DNA from: Candidatus Gastranaerophilales bacterium
Lineage (GTDB): Bacteria > Cyanobacteriota > Vampirovibrionia > Gastranaerophilales > Gastranaerophilaceae
Reading direction: 5' to 3'
NCBI GenBank assembly: GCA_947589115.1
Contig: CANPZP010000014.1
Span: 1 to 35,374, forward strand
Length of the DNA stretch: 35,374 bases
Shown: piece after piece, positions 1 through 7,180 of the stretch
How the letters are laid out: each line of letters starts with the position of its first letter
Numbering within the stretch: position 1 is the stretch's first letter
Notes under the pieces: model-generated
Told to the model about the DNA's origin: nothing
Database searches by the model: none
Seen by the model: only the letters and a program-made list of their open reading frames with translations
Program-made: the position numbers and the translations under genes

Positions 1-282
1 TTTATCTGTTCCCATTCTTGTAAAGTGATTTTTTCATCACGTTTCTTATCTCTAAACGGAAATTCGCCAAACGCAATACTCTTTAAAACGGCATTAGTCA
101 AATCGGCATAAGCTTTTTTGTATGCGGATTTAAATTCTTGCTCTTGCGTATGGTTTAAAATCATGGGAACTGTAATAGCAGCGACAACTCCTATAATCAT
201 AAGAGCTATAAGAAGCTCAGATAAAGTAAATGCAAACGTTTTTCCGCCACGGGGGGGGGTAGAATTGATACTTATTTACCAT
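1..282 (-). pseudogene. Type IV pilin-like gene A, 5' part only, frame broken at a C9 run
   Basis: This is the 5' part of a prepilin gene cut by the window edge. The ATG at 282-280 opens MVNKYQFY, then the coding strand has nine C (complement of 251-259). In the ATG frame translation ends at a TGA a few codons later. With eight C it would read PPRGGKTFAFTLSELLIAL followed by an IIGVVAAITVP stretch, a typical class III (prepilin peptidase) signal and N-terminal pilin helix. It is identical at the DNA level to gene B over bases 1-299 versus 815-1113, so it is a recent tandem copy. A promoter at 315-343 matches that of gene B. I label it broken as written, but phase variation or frameshifting could make it functional. 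The minor (pseudo)pilin or adhesive pilin role is inferred from the N-terminus only. Confidence 0.7.
248..261 (-). repeat. 14-mer TAC9GTG homopolymer site, copy A
   Basis: On the minus (coding) strand this reads TA, nine C, GTG. It sits between the start codon and the mature-pilin codons of gene A. The run is one base longer than the reading frame needs. The same 14-mer occurs at 1062-1075, 1318-1331 and 3542-3555, and I saw no other G or C run longer than five in the window. Confidence 0.95.
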
Positions 283-314
283 ATTTTATCTCTTTATTCC
301 ATTCATAATTTTTT

Positions 315-343
315 ATTTTATCATTCAAAATAATTCTATGCAA
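315..343 (-). promoter_or_regulatory. Promoter of pilin gene A
   Basis: On the minus strand there is a TTGCAT -35 box (343-338), a 17-base spacer and a TAAAAT -10 box (320-315), about 33 bases before the ATG. Gene B has the same two boxes and spacer although the surrounding bases differ, which supports their being functional. It fits a housekeeping sigma-70 type promoter. Confidence 0.6.
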
Positions 344-374
344 TAATTATTACAGAATTAATAAAAACTTTTAT

Positions 375-406
375 AAAAAAGGAGGGATGTATCTTCCTCT
401 TTTTTT
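375..406 (-). terminator. Rho-independent terminator of pilin gene B
   Basis: A stem of AAAAGGAGG (377-385) pairs with CCTCTTTTT (396-404) with one G-T pair and a 10-base loop. It lies 6 bases past the end of gene B. Reading minus, the A run on the left gives the U tract. It separates gene B from the promoter of gene A, so the tandem pilin genes are single transcription units. The plus-strand T run also makes it potentially bidirectional. Confidence 0.65.
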
Positions 407-411
407 ATTTG

Positions 412-1096
412 TTAATTTAATAGCCAAGATTTGAAATAACAAGGTGGTTTTTTGCATAGTTCAGTTTGATTTGCACTAGTATAATCATCAAATTTCATGG
501 GAAATCCAATTTTAGACGGAACACCCGGATTCGAACAGTCAGCCCCTTCAGCACCGCAAATTCTATTCCCTTTTTCATCAACAAATGTGAAAAAGAATAT
601 ATCTTTTCCTGCTCTATTGGGCTTCCTGTTTCCGTTTGTATCAACCAAAATAAAATTTTCAATGTTATATAATTGTGCCCACACTCTCCCCGATGAATCT
701 ATAAATGCCTCTCTTTTATCACTGCCATTCGGGAAGCTCCAAAATTCTTCTTTGCCTTTCCAACACTCGGAAAAATTTGACCGATTGCAAGTTTTAGTAA
801 TAATAAAGGATTTTTTTATCTGTTCCCATTCTTGTAAAGTGATTTTTTCATCACGTTTCTTATCTCTAAACGGAAATTCGCCAAACGCAATACTCTTTAA
901 AACGGCATTAGTCAAATCGGCATAAGCTTTTTTGTATGCGGATTTAAATTCTTGCTCTTGCGTATGGTTTAAAATCATGGGAACTGTAATAGCAGCGACA
1001 ACTCCTATAATCATAAGAGCTATAAGAAGCTCAGATAAAGTAAATGCAAACGTTTTTCCGCCACGGGGGGGGGTAGAATTGATACTTATTTACCAT
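412..1096 (-). CDS. Type IV pilin-like protein B, frame interrupted at a C9 run
   Basis: The coding strand starts at ATG 1096 with MVNKYQFY, meets nine C (1073-1065) and, as written, leaves frame and ends at a TGA within the FTLSE codons. With eight C the product is 227 residues: a short leader with PPRGGKTFA, then FTLSELLIALMIIGVVAAITVP (hydrophobic pilin helix, Glu5 present), then a globular domain with paired cysteines (ICGAEGADC, CKKPPC). An Asp-rich loop DTNGNRKPNRAGKD resembles loops in the other pilins here. Residue -1 to the Phe is Ala rather than the usual Gly. No other start codon in the mature frame precedes FTLSE, so expression of the prepilin needs a one-base correction by slippage or frameshift. 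It has its own promoter (1129-1157) and terminator. The role in type IV pili or type II secretion pseudopili is inferred from the N-terminal motif. Confidence 0.75.
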
Positions 1097-1113
1097 ATTT
1101 TATCTCTTTATTC
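815..1113. repeat. Direct repeat, right copy
   Basis: This is the second copy of the 299-base identical repeat (see 1-299). The first mismatch is at 1114 against 300. No transposase or terminal inverted repeats accompany it, so gene duplication is the simplest origin. Confidence 0.9.
1062..1075 (-). repeat. 14-mer TAC9GTG homopolymer site, copy B
   Basis: Coding strand (minus) reads TA, nine C (1073-1065), GTG. It is the same as copy A and again one base too long for the prepilin frame. Confidence 0.95.
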
Positions 1114-1128
1114 TCTTAATAATTTCTT

Positions 1129-1157
1129 ATTTTATCATTTATTATAATTTTATGCAA
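1129..1157 (-). promoter_or_regulatory. Promoter of pilin gene B
   Basis: Minus strand TTGCAT (1157-1152), 17-base spacer, TAAAAT (1134-1129), about 33 bases before ATG 1096. It has the same boxes and geometry as the gene A promoter with different spacer bases. Confidence 0.6.
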
Positions 1158-1236
1158 GAATACATACAAAATAAAAAACGGCTGCCTGATTAAGACCGGC
1201 TAAAATATATTTCTATTTCGGGTAATATAATAAATA

Positions 1237-1265
1237 TTTACTTTATTTTGATTACTTGATATAAT
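1237..1265 (+). promoter_or_regulatory. Promoter of pilin gene C
   Basis: A perfect TATAAT at 1260-1265 lies 17 bases after TTTACT (1237-1242). The start codon is 30 bases further on, behind an AAGGAG ribosome-binding site at 1281-1286. Confidence 0.55.
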
Positions 1266-1294
1266 TGTAATATAAAAAAGAAGGAGAAAATATA

Positions 1295-1931
1295 ATGCTT
1301 ATTAACGCTGAAACTCGCACGGGGGGGGGTAAAATTAACCTCATTTACATTATCTGAAGTTTTAATTACATTAGTGGTTATAGGTATAATTGCTGCTATT
1401 ACGGTTCCTGTTATTATGTCTAACTACAGAAAAAAGGAAACAGCAACCGGATTGAAAAAAATCTACTCATCTGTAATGCAGGCAATTAAACAAACTGAAA
1501 TAGAGCAAGGTGTTCCTATTGAACAATTAGTTTTAAAAGAAAATCAACCACAAACAGAAAGTGATTTTGATAAATATTTTGCAAAATATTTTAATACTTC
1601 AAATAGTTCAAATTATCGTTGTAGTTATGATAATTCATGTGAAGGTATACTGCAGCTAAGTGACGGTTCTCAAATTTTAAGATGGTATCATGGAATAATA
1701 TATGTAGATGTAAACGGAATAAAAGGCCCTAACAGAGTAGGTGTTGACCGTTTTGATATACCTGTAAAGTCATCCGGAGTTAAATCTCGAGAATCTTTAT
1801 TAGAATACTGCAAAGGGGGATACCCTTGTTCTTCTAACAATTGTTATCCTCATGATAAAGCAAGAGCATGTTTTGAATTAATACGGTATGACGGGTGGGA
1901 GATAAAAGACGATTACCCCAATAAAATATAA
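1295..1931 (+). CDS. Type IV pilin-like protein C, frame interrupted at a G9 run
   Basis: ATG 1295 follows AAGGAG with good spacing and encodes MLINAETRT, then meets nine G (1321-1329). As written this frame ends at TGA 1355-1357. With eight G it reads RTGGVKLTSFTLSEVLITL and continues as VVIGIIAAITVPVIM, giving a 211-residue prepilin. The globular part has DVNGIKGPNRVGVD, several cysteines and ends DGWEIKDDYPNKI, almost the same tail as gene D, so C and D are paralogues. Here the homopolymer is G on the coding strand, while genes A, B and D have C. The mature frame has no ATG, GTG or TTG between the upstream stop and FTLSE. The prepilin family is clear; whether it is a pilus subunit, pseudopilin or competence pilin cannot be told. 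Confidence 0.75.
1318..1331 (+). repeat. 14-mer site, copy C, inverted relative to coding
   Basis: The coding strand reads CAC, nine G (1321-1329), TA, the reverse complement of TAC9GTG found on the coding strand of genes A, B and D. It holds the same place in the gene, just before the mature pilin, and is again one base too long for the frame. Confidence 0.95.
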
Positions 1932-1934
1932 AAA

Positions 1935-2189
1935 TTACATATACTGTTCTTCTTGGAGTGCAACAGCGCAGATTTGTGCTGATGATATACAAACTTTTTT
2001 AACAGGACCTAAAGTATTTTTTTCAATAATTTTTGATGTTTGAGAGTTTAATTTAAGTATTTGAGAAAGTTCATCATAGAGAGCAACAGGGTTTTCGACA
2101 TATAAAACCAATGGCGCTGTTGTTCCTTTTAAAAATACTAATACAGATATTCGTTTTTTTAATTGACTGTTTGAAAACGGCTGACTCAT
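1935..2189 (-). CDS. Small protein of unknown function, 84 residues
   Basis: ATG 2189 is preceded by a purine-rich AGAGAG stretch. The product starts MSQPFSNSQLKKRISVLVF. Alternating hydrophobic stretches (ISVLVFLKG, APLVLYVEN, KKVCISSAQICAVAL) suggest a small beta-rich cytoplasmic domain. There is no signal peptide or clear membrane helix. It is convergent with pilin gene C with only 3 bases between stops, and 55 bases downstream of the next minus-strand gene, with which it may be co-transcribed. I do not recognise the family. Confidence 0.6.
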   Translation of the reverse strand: MSQPFSNSQLKKRISVLVFLKGTTAPLVLYVENPVALYDELSQILKLNSQTSKIIEKNTLGPVKKVCISSAQICAVALQEEQYM

Positions 2190-2244
2190 ATTTCACTTCT
2201 CTCTTGAATATATATTATTAAATTTAGTTAAAAAGGTCAATATC

Positions 2245-2466
2245 CTATATATTTATAAGCTGTTCAACACTGTCATATTTTGATTTTATGATTTTTACTA
2301 TACGCTTTAATACTATTGTCAAATTGGCTTTATCTACATCTGTTATATCTAAATCGTCACTCATTGCGGCATCAAGAAACTTAACCAATGAATCAATTAA
2401 GGTTATATCTATACCTATAGAATGTAATTTCTTTTCCAATTTTTCGGAAACTTGCATTTTTTCCAT
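2245..2466 (-). CDS. Small helical protein of unknown function, 73 residues
   Basis: ATG 2466 has GAGGG upstream at workable spacing. The product (MEKMQVSEKLEKKLHSIGID...) is predicted by eye to be mostly amphipathic helix with acidic stretches (SDDLDITDVDKAN) and a lysine-rich end. There is no membrane segment and there are no cysteines. It probably heads a two-gene minus-strand unit with the 84-residue gene and is divergent from dapB. No family is recognised, and a short gene could be spurious, but its ribosome-binding site and codon use look like its neighbours. Confidence 0.55.
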   Translation of the reverse strand: MEKMQVSEKLEKKLHSIGIDITLIDSLVKFLDAAMSDDLDITDVDKANLTIVLKRIVKIIKSKYDSVEQLINI

Positions 2467-2649
2467 TTCTTAAATCCCTCTTTTCTTTTTGTAACTTAAT
2501 TCCAAACTAAATTTTAAATTTAATTTATATAAAAATACTAACATATTTTCCGTTTATAATCAACAAAGTATAAATATTTTTTTACAAAGCCTTTTAATAA
2601 GTAAATTAATAAGTATTATAGAAAATATGAAGAAGAATGAGGAGAAAAT

Positions 2650-3447
2650 ATGATTAAAGTAGGTGTAACAGGCGCACTTGGCAAAATGGGGAAAGAAGTA
2701 ATTAAAGCTGTTTATAATGCTAATGATACCGAACTTGTCATGGCGGTTGATATTTTTGAAGAAGGAAGCGATATAGGTTCCGTAGTATTAGGAAAAGAAA
2801 CGGGAGTTAAAATAGAAACAGATTTAATAAAGGCAATACAAACAAAAAAACCTGATGTTATTATAGATTTTACACAACCAAAAACAATATATGAACACGT
2901 TACGGACTATATAAATAATAATGTAAAATCCGTAATAGGTACAACGGGATTAACCTCCGAACAAATAAATAAAATAAAAGAAATGTCAGAAAAGAATAAT
3001 ACGGGATGTATTATTGCTCCCAATTTTTCAACGGGTGCGGTGTTATTAATGATGCTTTCTCAAATAGCGGCTAAATATTTTGATAATGCTGAAATTATAG
3101 AACTGCATCATAATCAAAAAAAGGATGCTCCTTCAGGTACCGCAATAAAAACGGCGCAATTAATGGCGGAAGCTAAAAATAGTTTTACATTGGGAAACTG
3201 TGCTGAAACAGAAACAATTAAAGGTTCAAGAGGCGGTATTTCAGAAGCTGATATTCATATTCACTCCGTAAGGATGCCGGGTTATATAGCTTCTCAGGAG
3301 GTTATTTTCGGAGCTCCGGGGCAGATTTTTAAAATTAAACATGATACAATGGATCGTTCTTGTTATATGGCAGGTGTTTTACTCGCTGTCAGATACTTAT
3401 ATGAAAACAATACCTTTGTTTACGGGTTAGACAACCTAATGAAATAA
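2650..3447 (+). CDS. dapB: 4-hydroxy-tetrahydrodipicolinate reductase
   Basis: Reduces 4-hydroxy-tetrahydrodipicolinate with NAD(P)H in the lysine/diaminopimelate pathway, in the cytoplasm. The 265 residues match the usual DapB length. Visible features: the Rossmann GxxGxxG (VGVTGALGKMGKEV, 4-17), DVIIDFTQP (69-77), GTTG (97-100), APNFSTG (123-129), the catalytic signature ELHHNQKKDAPSGTA (151-165, with His153/154 and Lys158), and the C-terminal RGGISEADIHIHSVRMPGY block. ATG 2650 follows GAGGAG at 2639-2644. It stands alone between pilin genes C and D. The 183-base gap upstream is very AT-rich; I could not choose a convincing promoter there. Diaminopimelate supply fits a peptidoglycan-containing cell. 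Confidence 0.96.
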   Translation: MIKVGVTGALGKMGKEVIKAVYNANDTELVMAVDIFEEGSDIGSVVLGKETGVKIETDLIKAIQTKKPDVIIDFTQPKTIYEHVTDYINNNVKSVIGTTGLTSEQINKIKEMSEKNNTGCIIAPNFSTGAVLLMMLSQIAAKYFDNAEIIELHHNQKKDAPSGTAIKTAQLMAEAKNSFTLGNCAETETIKGSRGGISEADIHIHSVRMPGYIASQEVIFGAPGQIFKIKHDTMDRSCYMAGVLLAVRYLYENNTFVYGLDNLMK

Positions 3448-3460
3448 TTATTTTCTTATA

Positions 3461-3489
3461 TTGCTAAAAATTGTATTCAATGTTAGAAT
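3461..3489 (+). promoter_or_regulatory. Promoter of pilin gene D
   Basis: TTGCTA (3461-3466), a 17-base spacer and TAGAAT (3484-3489) lie 31 bases before ATG 3521, which has GGAGG at 3511-3515. Its geometry is the same as the promoters of the other pilin genes, and its -35 box resembles their TTGCAT. Confidence 0.55.
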
Positions 3490-3520
3490 AAACTAAATAT
3501 AACAGCAATAGGAGGAAAAT

Positions 3521-4238
3521 ATGGGAAATAAGCATTGTATCTACCCCCCCCCGTGGAGGAAAAACCATTGCATTTACCTTATCTGAGGTATTAATAACGC
3601 TTGTCATAATCGGAATCATTGCCGGTTTAACCGTTCCCGTTTTAATGCAATATCACAAAAGAACTGAAACGGCATCAAAATTAAAGAAATTTTATTCGGC
3701 AATGGCTCAGGCAATAAAACTAGCCGAAATTGAGAATGGTACACCTGCTTCGCAATGGAAAAACAAACATACAATATCTACAACATCATGGGTACGTAAC
3801 CGTGACGGAAGAACAATTTGGTTTGACTATATACAGAAATATCTTCCGATAGGAGAAAAAATAGAAATAGTGGACGATTGGTCCAATGAAATATTTCCCT
3901 TTAATGACGGTACGGCAATATCAGGGTTTAATTCCTCTGAAATTTGTCCTGATTATGGCACTTGTAATGGATATACATTTGATACTAACGGGCCAAAAGG
4001 TCCAAATGAAATGGGACGAGACAGGTTTGGATTTTGGATATTTTGGGATAAGTCTTTTGCGAAATATCCGAATGCAAAAACCTTTGATAGTGCAAAAGAT
4101 CCCCAACGTTTAAAACAAACATCCGCTGTTACCAGAGAAGAATTATTAGAAGATTGTAAAAAACATCCTATATATTGTACATCGTTAATTATGTATGACG
4201 GATGGGAGATAAAAAGTGATTATCCGTATAAATTATAA
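3521..4238 (+). CDS. Type IV pilin-like protein D, frame interrupted at a C9 run
   Basis: ATG 3521 after GGAGGAAAAT encodes MGNKHCIY, then nine C (3544-3552). The written frame ends at a TGA in the FTLSE codons. With eight C it becomes a 238-residue prepilin: PPRGGKTIAFTLSEVLITL, then VIIGIIAGLTVPVLMQYHKR, a globular domain with DTNGPKGPNEMGRDRFGF and cysteines (ICPDYGTC, DCKKHPIYC), and the tail YDGWEIKSDYPYKL. Tail and loop mark it as a paralogue of gene C, while its 5' end (leader and C9 region) is closest to genes A and B. Such mixing of a 5' end of one type with a body of another would fit past recombination at or near the run. It is followed by a small gene on the same strand. Confidence 0.75.
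3542..3555 (+). repeat. 14-mer TAC9GTG homopolymer site, copy D
   Basis: The coding strand reads TA, nine C (3544-3552), GTG, identical to copies A and B but on the plus strand. It is therefore an inverted repeat of copies A, B and C in genome coordinates. It too is one base too long for the prepilin frame. Confidence 0.95.
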
Positions 4239-4321
4239 TTAATATTCCCGTTTTATATAAGTTTGAGTTAAATATTTGTTAACAATTTGACCGTTTGATT
4301 AAAATCCGCTTCAATAATAAT

Positions 4322-4651
4322 ATGTCAGATGATAAAAGTGATAATGTTATAGATTTTTTTAAGAAGAGTGCCAAAATATCGGGCGGTCAAAAGTTCTTCA
4401 AAGGGTTTCCGTATATAAAAATTACTAAGGATGATAACGGGAATCTCTTTAAAGAGGAGTTTTTAACTGAGTATGCAAAAAGGTGTTTTTATATTGTCAG
4501 CGTTGTAAGAAGTATGGGGCTTGGGTCTGCAATATATAAATATAAAGTACCTTATGCTTCTTTGATTGATTTTTTAAATGAATTTAAAAATAACGAGTCA
4601 TATGGAAAAATAATCGACATAGAAAGATACATTCCGGAAGATTTAGCTTAA
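4322..4651 (+). CDS. Small protein of unknown function, 109 residues
   Basis: I prefer ATG 4322 (MSDDKSDNVIDFFKK...); a TTG at 4295 would add nine residues. Neither has a good ribosome-binding site. The protein is soluble, with a basic/aromatic stretch (GGQKFFKGFPYIKI) then a helical part ending in EDLA. Its stop (4649-4651) abuts the ATG of the radical SAM gene at 4652 with no gap, so the two are probably co-transcribed and translationally coupled. I do not recognise a family. The context suggests a partner of the tRNA/rRNA-modification or RNA-processing genes that follow, but this is weak inference. Confidence 0.6.
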   Translation: MSDDKSDNVIDFFKKSAKISGGQKFFKGFPYIKITKDDNGNLFKEEFLTEYAKRCFYIVSVVRSMGLGSAIYKYKVPYASLIDFLNEFKNNESYGKIIDIERYIPEDLA

Positions 4652-7159
4652 ATGAATAATGAATTGCCTATTGATGTTCAATGTCAACTATATAATGTTA
4701 AAAAACCGTATCAATATATAGGTTCAGAATATTTAGCATACAATAAGGATTTTGATTGTGCAAAAGTCAGGATGGTTTTGGCTTTTCCCGATAAATATGA
4801 AATCGCAATAAGCAATTTAGGGCAAAAAATACTTTATGATATTGTTAATTCCGAAAAGGACTTAATGTCTGACAGGATTTATGCACCCGAGTTTGATTAT
4901 AGGGATATTTTATTGTCTGAAAACAAAGAATTAACGGCGCTTGAGAGTAAACGTAAGATAAAAGATTTTGATATTGTCGGATTTTCGCTTCAATATGAGC
5001 TTGCTTATCCCACAATGCTTGAAATGTTAAGACTGTCAAAGATACCTGTTTTGAGGAAAGACAGAGATAAGAATTATCCTTTAATTGTTGCCGGCGGGCC
5101 TTGCTGTTATAATCCCAAGCCTGTTCAGGACTTTATTGATTTGTTTATGATTGGTGACGGTGAAGAATTAATATTGGAACTTCTGTATGAATATGAAAAA
5201 TTAAAAAATCAAAATATTTCAAAAGAGGAATTAATAAAAGTATTATCCTCTATAAAGGGAATATATTCACCTCAGGAGGGTAACAAAACCGTTAAAAGAG
5301 TATACGATATATCAAAAAATACAAAAATAATTAAAGCTCCTATTCCGTATTCGTCGAGTGTTCATGACAGAACGATAATTGAAATTAGAAGAGGATGCGG
5401 CAGAATGTGCAGATTCTGTCAGCCCGGGCATGTTACATTGCCCGTTAGAGAAAGAAGTGCAAATGATATTATTAATATGGCAGAGAGTTCCTCTAAAATA
5501 TCCGGTTACGATGAGTATTCTCTATTGTCGTTATCCTCAAATGATTACGGAAATATTGAGCCTGTAATAGAAACATTATCGGAAAAAATGAATAAAAAAA
5601 GGATATCCGTATCTCTTCCGAGTCAAAGAATTGACAGATACAGCCAAAAATTGGCAAAATTAGTAAGGGGTGTGAGAGCAACTACGATAACACTTGCCCC
5701 TGAAGCAGGAAGTCAAAGGCTTAGAAATGTAATAAACAAAAATCTTTCCGAAGAACAAATAATTAATACAATTTTAGAATGTTATAAAAACGGTGTTTGC
5801 AATATTAAATTATATTTTATGATAGGACTTCCAACAGAAACATATAATGATTTGGATGAAATGGCAGAGCTGTTTTATAAAATAAGATATAATTCAAAAC
5901 AGATAAAAAAAGAATACGAGATAAAAGACTCGTTAAATTTAACCTGCACAGTATCAATATTTGTTCCTAAGCCATTTACACCGTTTCAGTGGTGCAGACA
6001 GGAATCTCAGAATTCAATCAGGGAAAAAATAAATTATCTTTTAGATAAAGTAAAAAAAATAAAGGGAGTAAAAATAAACTATCATAACAGTTTTACTTCA
6101 AAAATGGAGTGTGCGCTTACAAGAGGAGATGAAAAATATAATAAATTTATATATGAACTTCATAAAAAAGGGGTTTACTTATCAAGCTGGGATGAAAATA
6201 TAGATAAGGCACTCTGGGAAGAAACCGCAAAACAATGCGGGTTTAATATTGATGAAGAAGCTCAAAGGTCATATTCCCTTGATGAAACACTCCCGTGGGA
6301 AATAATAGATACCGGCATTGATAAATCCTGGTTTATTGAACAATATCAAAATGCATTGAAGGATACCCCAATTACTCCTTGTGAATTTAAATGTGTTAAT
6401 TGCGGGGTATGTAAGAACTTAAAGGTGCATAAAGTCATTGATAAACCTTTTGTATATCATAAAAATAATGAAGAATCTTCACAAGATGACGTTAATAGAG
6501 AAAAATATAAATATCGTTTAAAAATATCAAAAAATAACGAAATGAGGTATATTTCTCATTTGGATTGGCAAAATACATTGGTAAAGGTCTTGTACCGTTC
6601 GGGTTTGGATTTATGTTTTTCGCAAGGGTTTAACCCTACGCCTAAGTTTTCTTTGGGAATAGCATTGCCGATATTTGTGGAAAGTAATTGCGAATTGATT
6701 GATATAGAAATATATAATGACATTTCTTCTTCAGCTTTAATTAAGATAGTTAACAAAGTGTTACCCGAAAATATAAAAGTACTGTCTGCCAAAAAAATAG
6801 ATAAAACTATGCTGCCTATTGATATAATGGCGCAGTGGGCACTTTATACTTTTGAACCTTTTGATAAGGGTATTTTAAAAAATGAAAATTTGTTGTATAT
6901 TAAAAACAGGATATCTTCAAGTAATGAAATATTTATAGAGAAGATAAATAAAAAAGGTGTAAAAAAACTTGTAAATATTAAACCGTCAATAAAGTCGGCA
7001 GAAGTATCGGGGAATAGACTTTGTATGGTATTGAAAACAGGTCAGTCTGATGAAATCCCGTCAGTAAAGCCACAGGATGTCATAAGTTTATTTGAACCGA
7101 ACATAAAATTCAGAATAATAAGAACGACTTTTTATGATAAGGATATGAATGAGTTATAA
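4652..7159 (+). CDS. B12-binding-type radical SAM protein fused to a DUF2344 domain
   Basis: 835 residues, matching the TIGR03960-type radical SAM proteins with a C-terminal TIGR03936/DUF2344 domain. The N-terminal part (about 35-200) has the B12-binding-like fold sequence (VAGGPCCYNPKPV, MIGDGEE). The radical SAM cluster motif CxxxCxxC is Cys249, Cys253, Cys256 in RRGCGRMCRFCQPGH, followed by LAPEAGSQRLRNV and a FMIGLPTET block. A cysteine-rich patch CEFKCVNCGVC could bind metal. The DUF2344 part begins near residue 618 (YRLKISKNNEMRYISHLDW) and includes GFNPTPKFSLGIALP. In many bacteria this protein sits next to RNase E/G, as here (21-base gap), so a role in RNA or ribosome modification is suspected, but the substrate is not established to my knowledge. 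Confidence 0.9.
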   Translation: MNNELPIDVQCQLYNVKKPYQYIGSEYLAYNKDFDCAKVRMVLAFPDKYEIAISNLGQKILYDIVNSEKDLMSDRIYAPEFDYRDILLSENKELTALESKRKIKDFDIVGFSLQYELAYPTMLEMLRLSKIPVLRKDRDKNYPLIVAGGPCCYNPKPVQDFIDLFMIGDGEELILELLYEYEKLKNQNISKEELIKVLSSIKGIYSPQEGNKTVKRVYDISKNTKIIKAPIPYSSSVHDRTIIEIRRGCGRMCRFCQPGHVTLPVRERSANDIINMAESSSKISGYDEYSLLSLSSNDYGNIEPVIETLSEKMNKKRISVSLPSQRIDRYSQKLAKLVRGVRATTITLAPEAGSQRLRNVINKNLSEEQIINTILECYKNGVCNIKLYFMIGLPTETYNDLDEMAELFYKIRYNSKQIKKEYEIKDSLNLTCTVSIFVPKPFTPFQWCRQESQNSIREKINYLLDKVKKIKGVKINYHNSFTSKMECALTRGDEKYNKFIYELHKKGVYLSSWDENIDKALWEETAKQCGFNIDEEAQRSYSLDETLPWEIIDTGIDKSWFIEQYQNALKDTPITPCEFKCVNCGVCKNLKVHKVIDKPFVYHKNNEESSQDDVNREKYKYRLKISKNNEMRYISHLDWQNTLVKVLYRSGLDLCFSQGFNPTPKFSLGIALPIFVESNCELIDIEIYNDISSSALIKIVNKVLPENIKVLSAKKIDKTMLPIDIMAQWALYTFEPFDKGILKNENLLYIKNRISSSNEIFIEKINKKGVKKLVNIKPSIKSAEVSGNRLCMVLKTGQSDEIPSVKPQDVISLFEPNIKFRIIRTTFYDKDMNEL

Positions 7160-7180
7160 GATTTCAGAAAAGGATAAAAT

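Larger units (their letters stand above)
1..299. repeat. Direct repeat, left copy (814-base offset)
   Basis: Bases 1-299 are identical, by eye, to 815-1113. The repeat may extend left of the window. It covers the pilin 5' coding part, the G9 run and the ribosome-binding region. Similarity continues upstream in diverged form, with the promoter boxes kept. Confidence 0.9.

Noticed and set aside
525-560. A GGATTCGAAC stretch that resembles a tRNA T-arm on the minus strand
   Set aside because: It lies inside the pilin B coding frame (CSNPGVPS region), and no acceptor, D or anticodon stems can be built around it.
1-1113. Insertion sequence or transposon bounded by the 299-base direct repeats
   Set aside because: There is no transposase and no terminal inverted repeats or target duplications. 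The repeats are pilin gene copies with promoters.
1160-1205. GC-rich patch with two CGGCT elements between pilins B and C as a terminator or attachment site
   Set aside because: The two elements are direct, not inverted, repeats and do not form a hairpin; nothing else marks a site.
3555-3570. Internal GGAGG in pilin D followed by an ATT in the pilin frame, as a start that would bypass the C9 run
   Set aside because: ATT starts are very rare, and genes A, B and C lack the same arrangement (GGCGG without suitable start, or no site at all). It cannot explain the shared frame problem.
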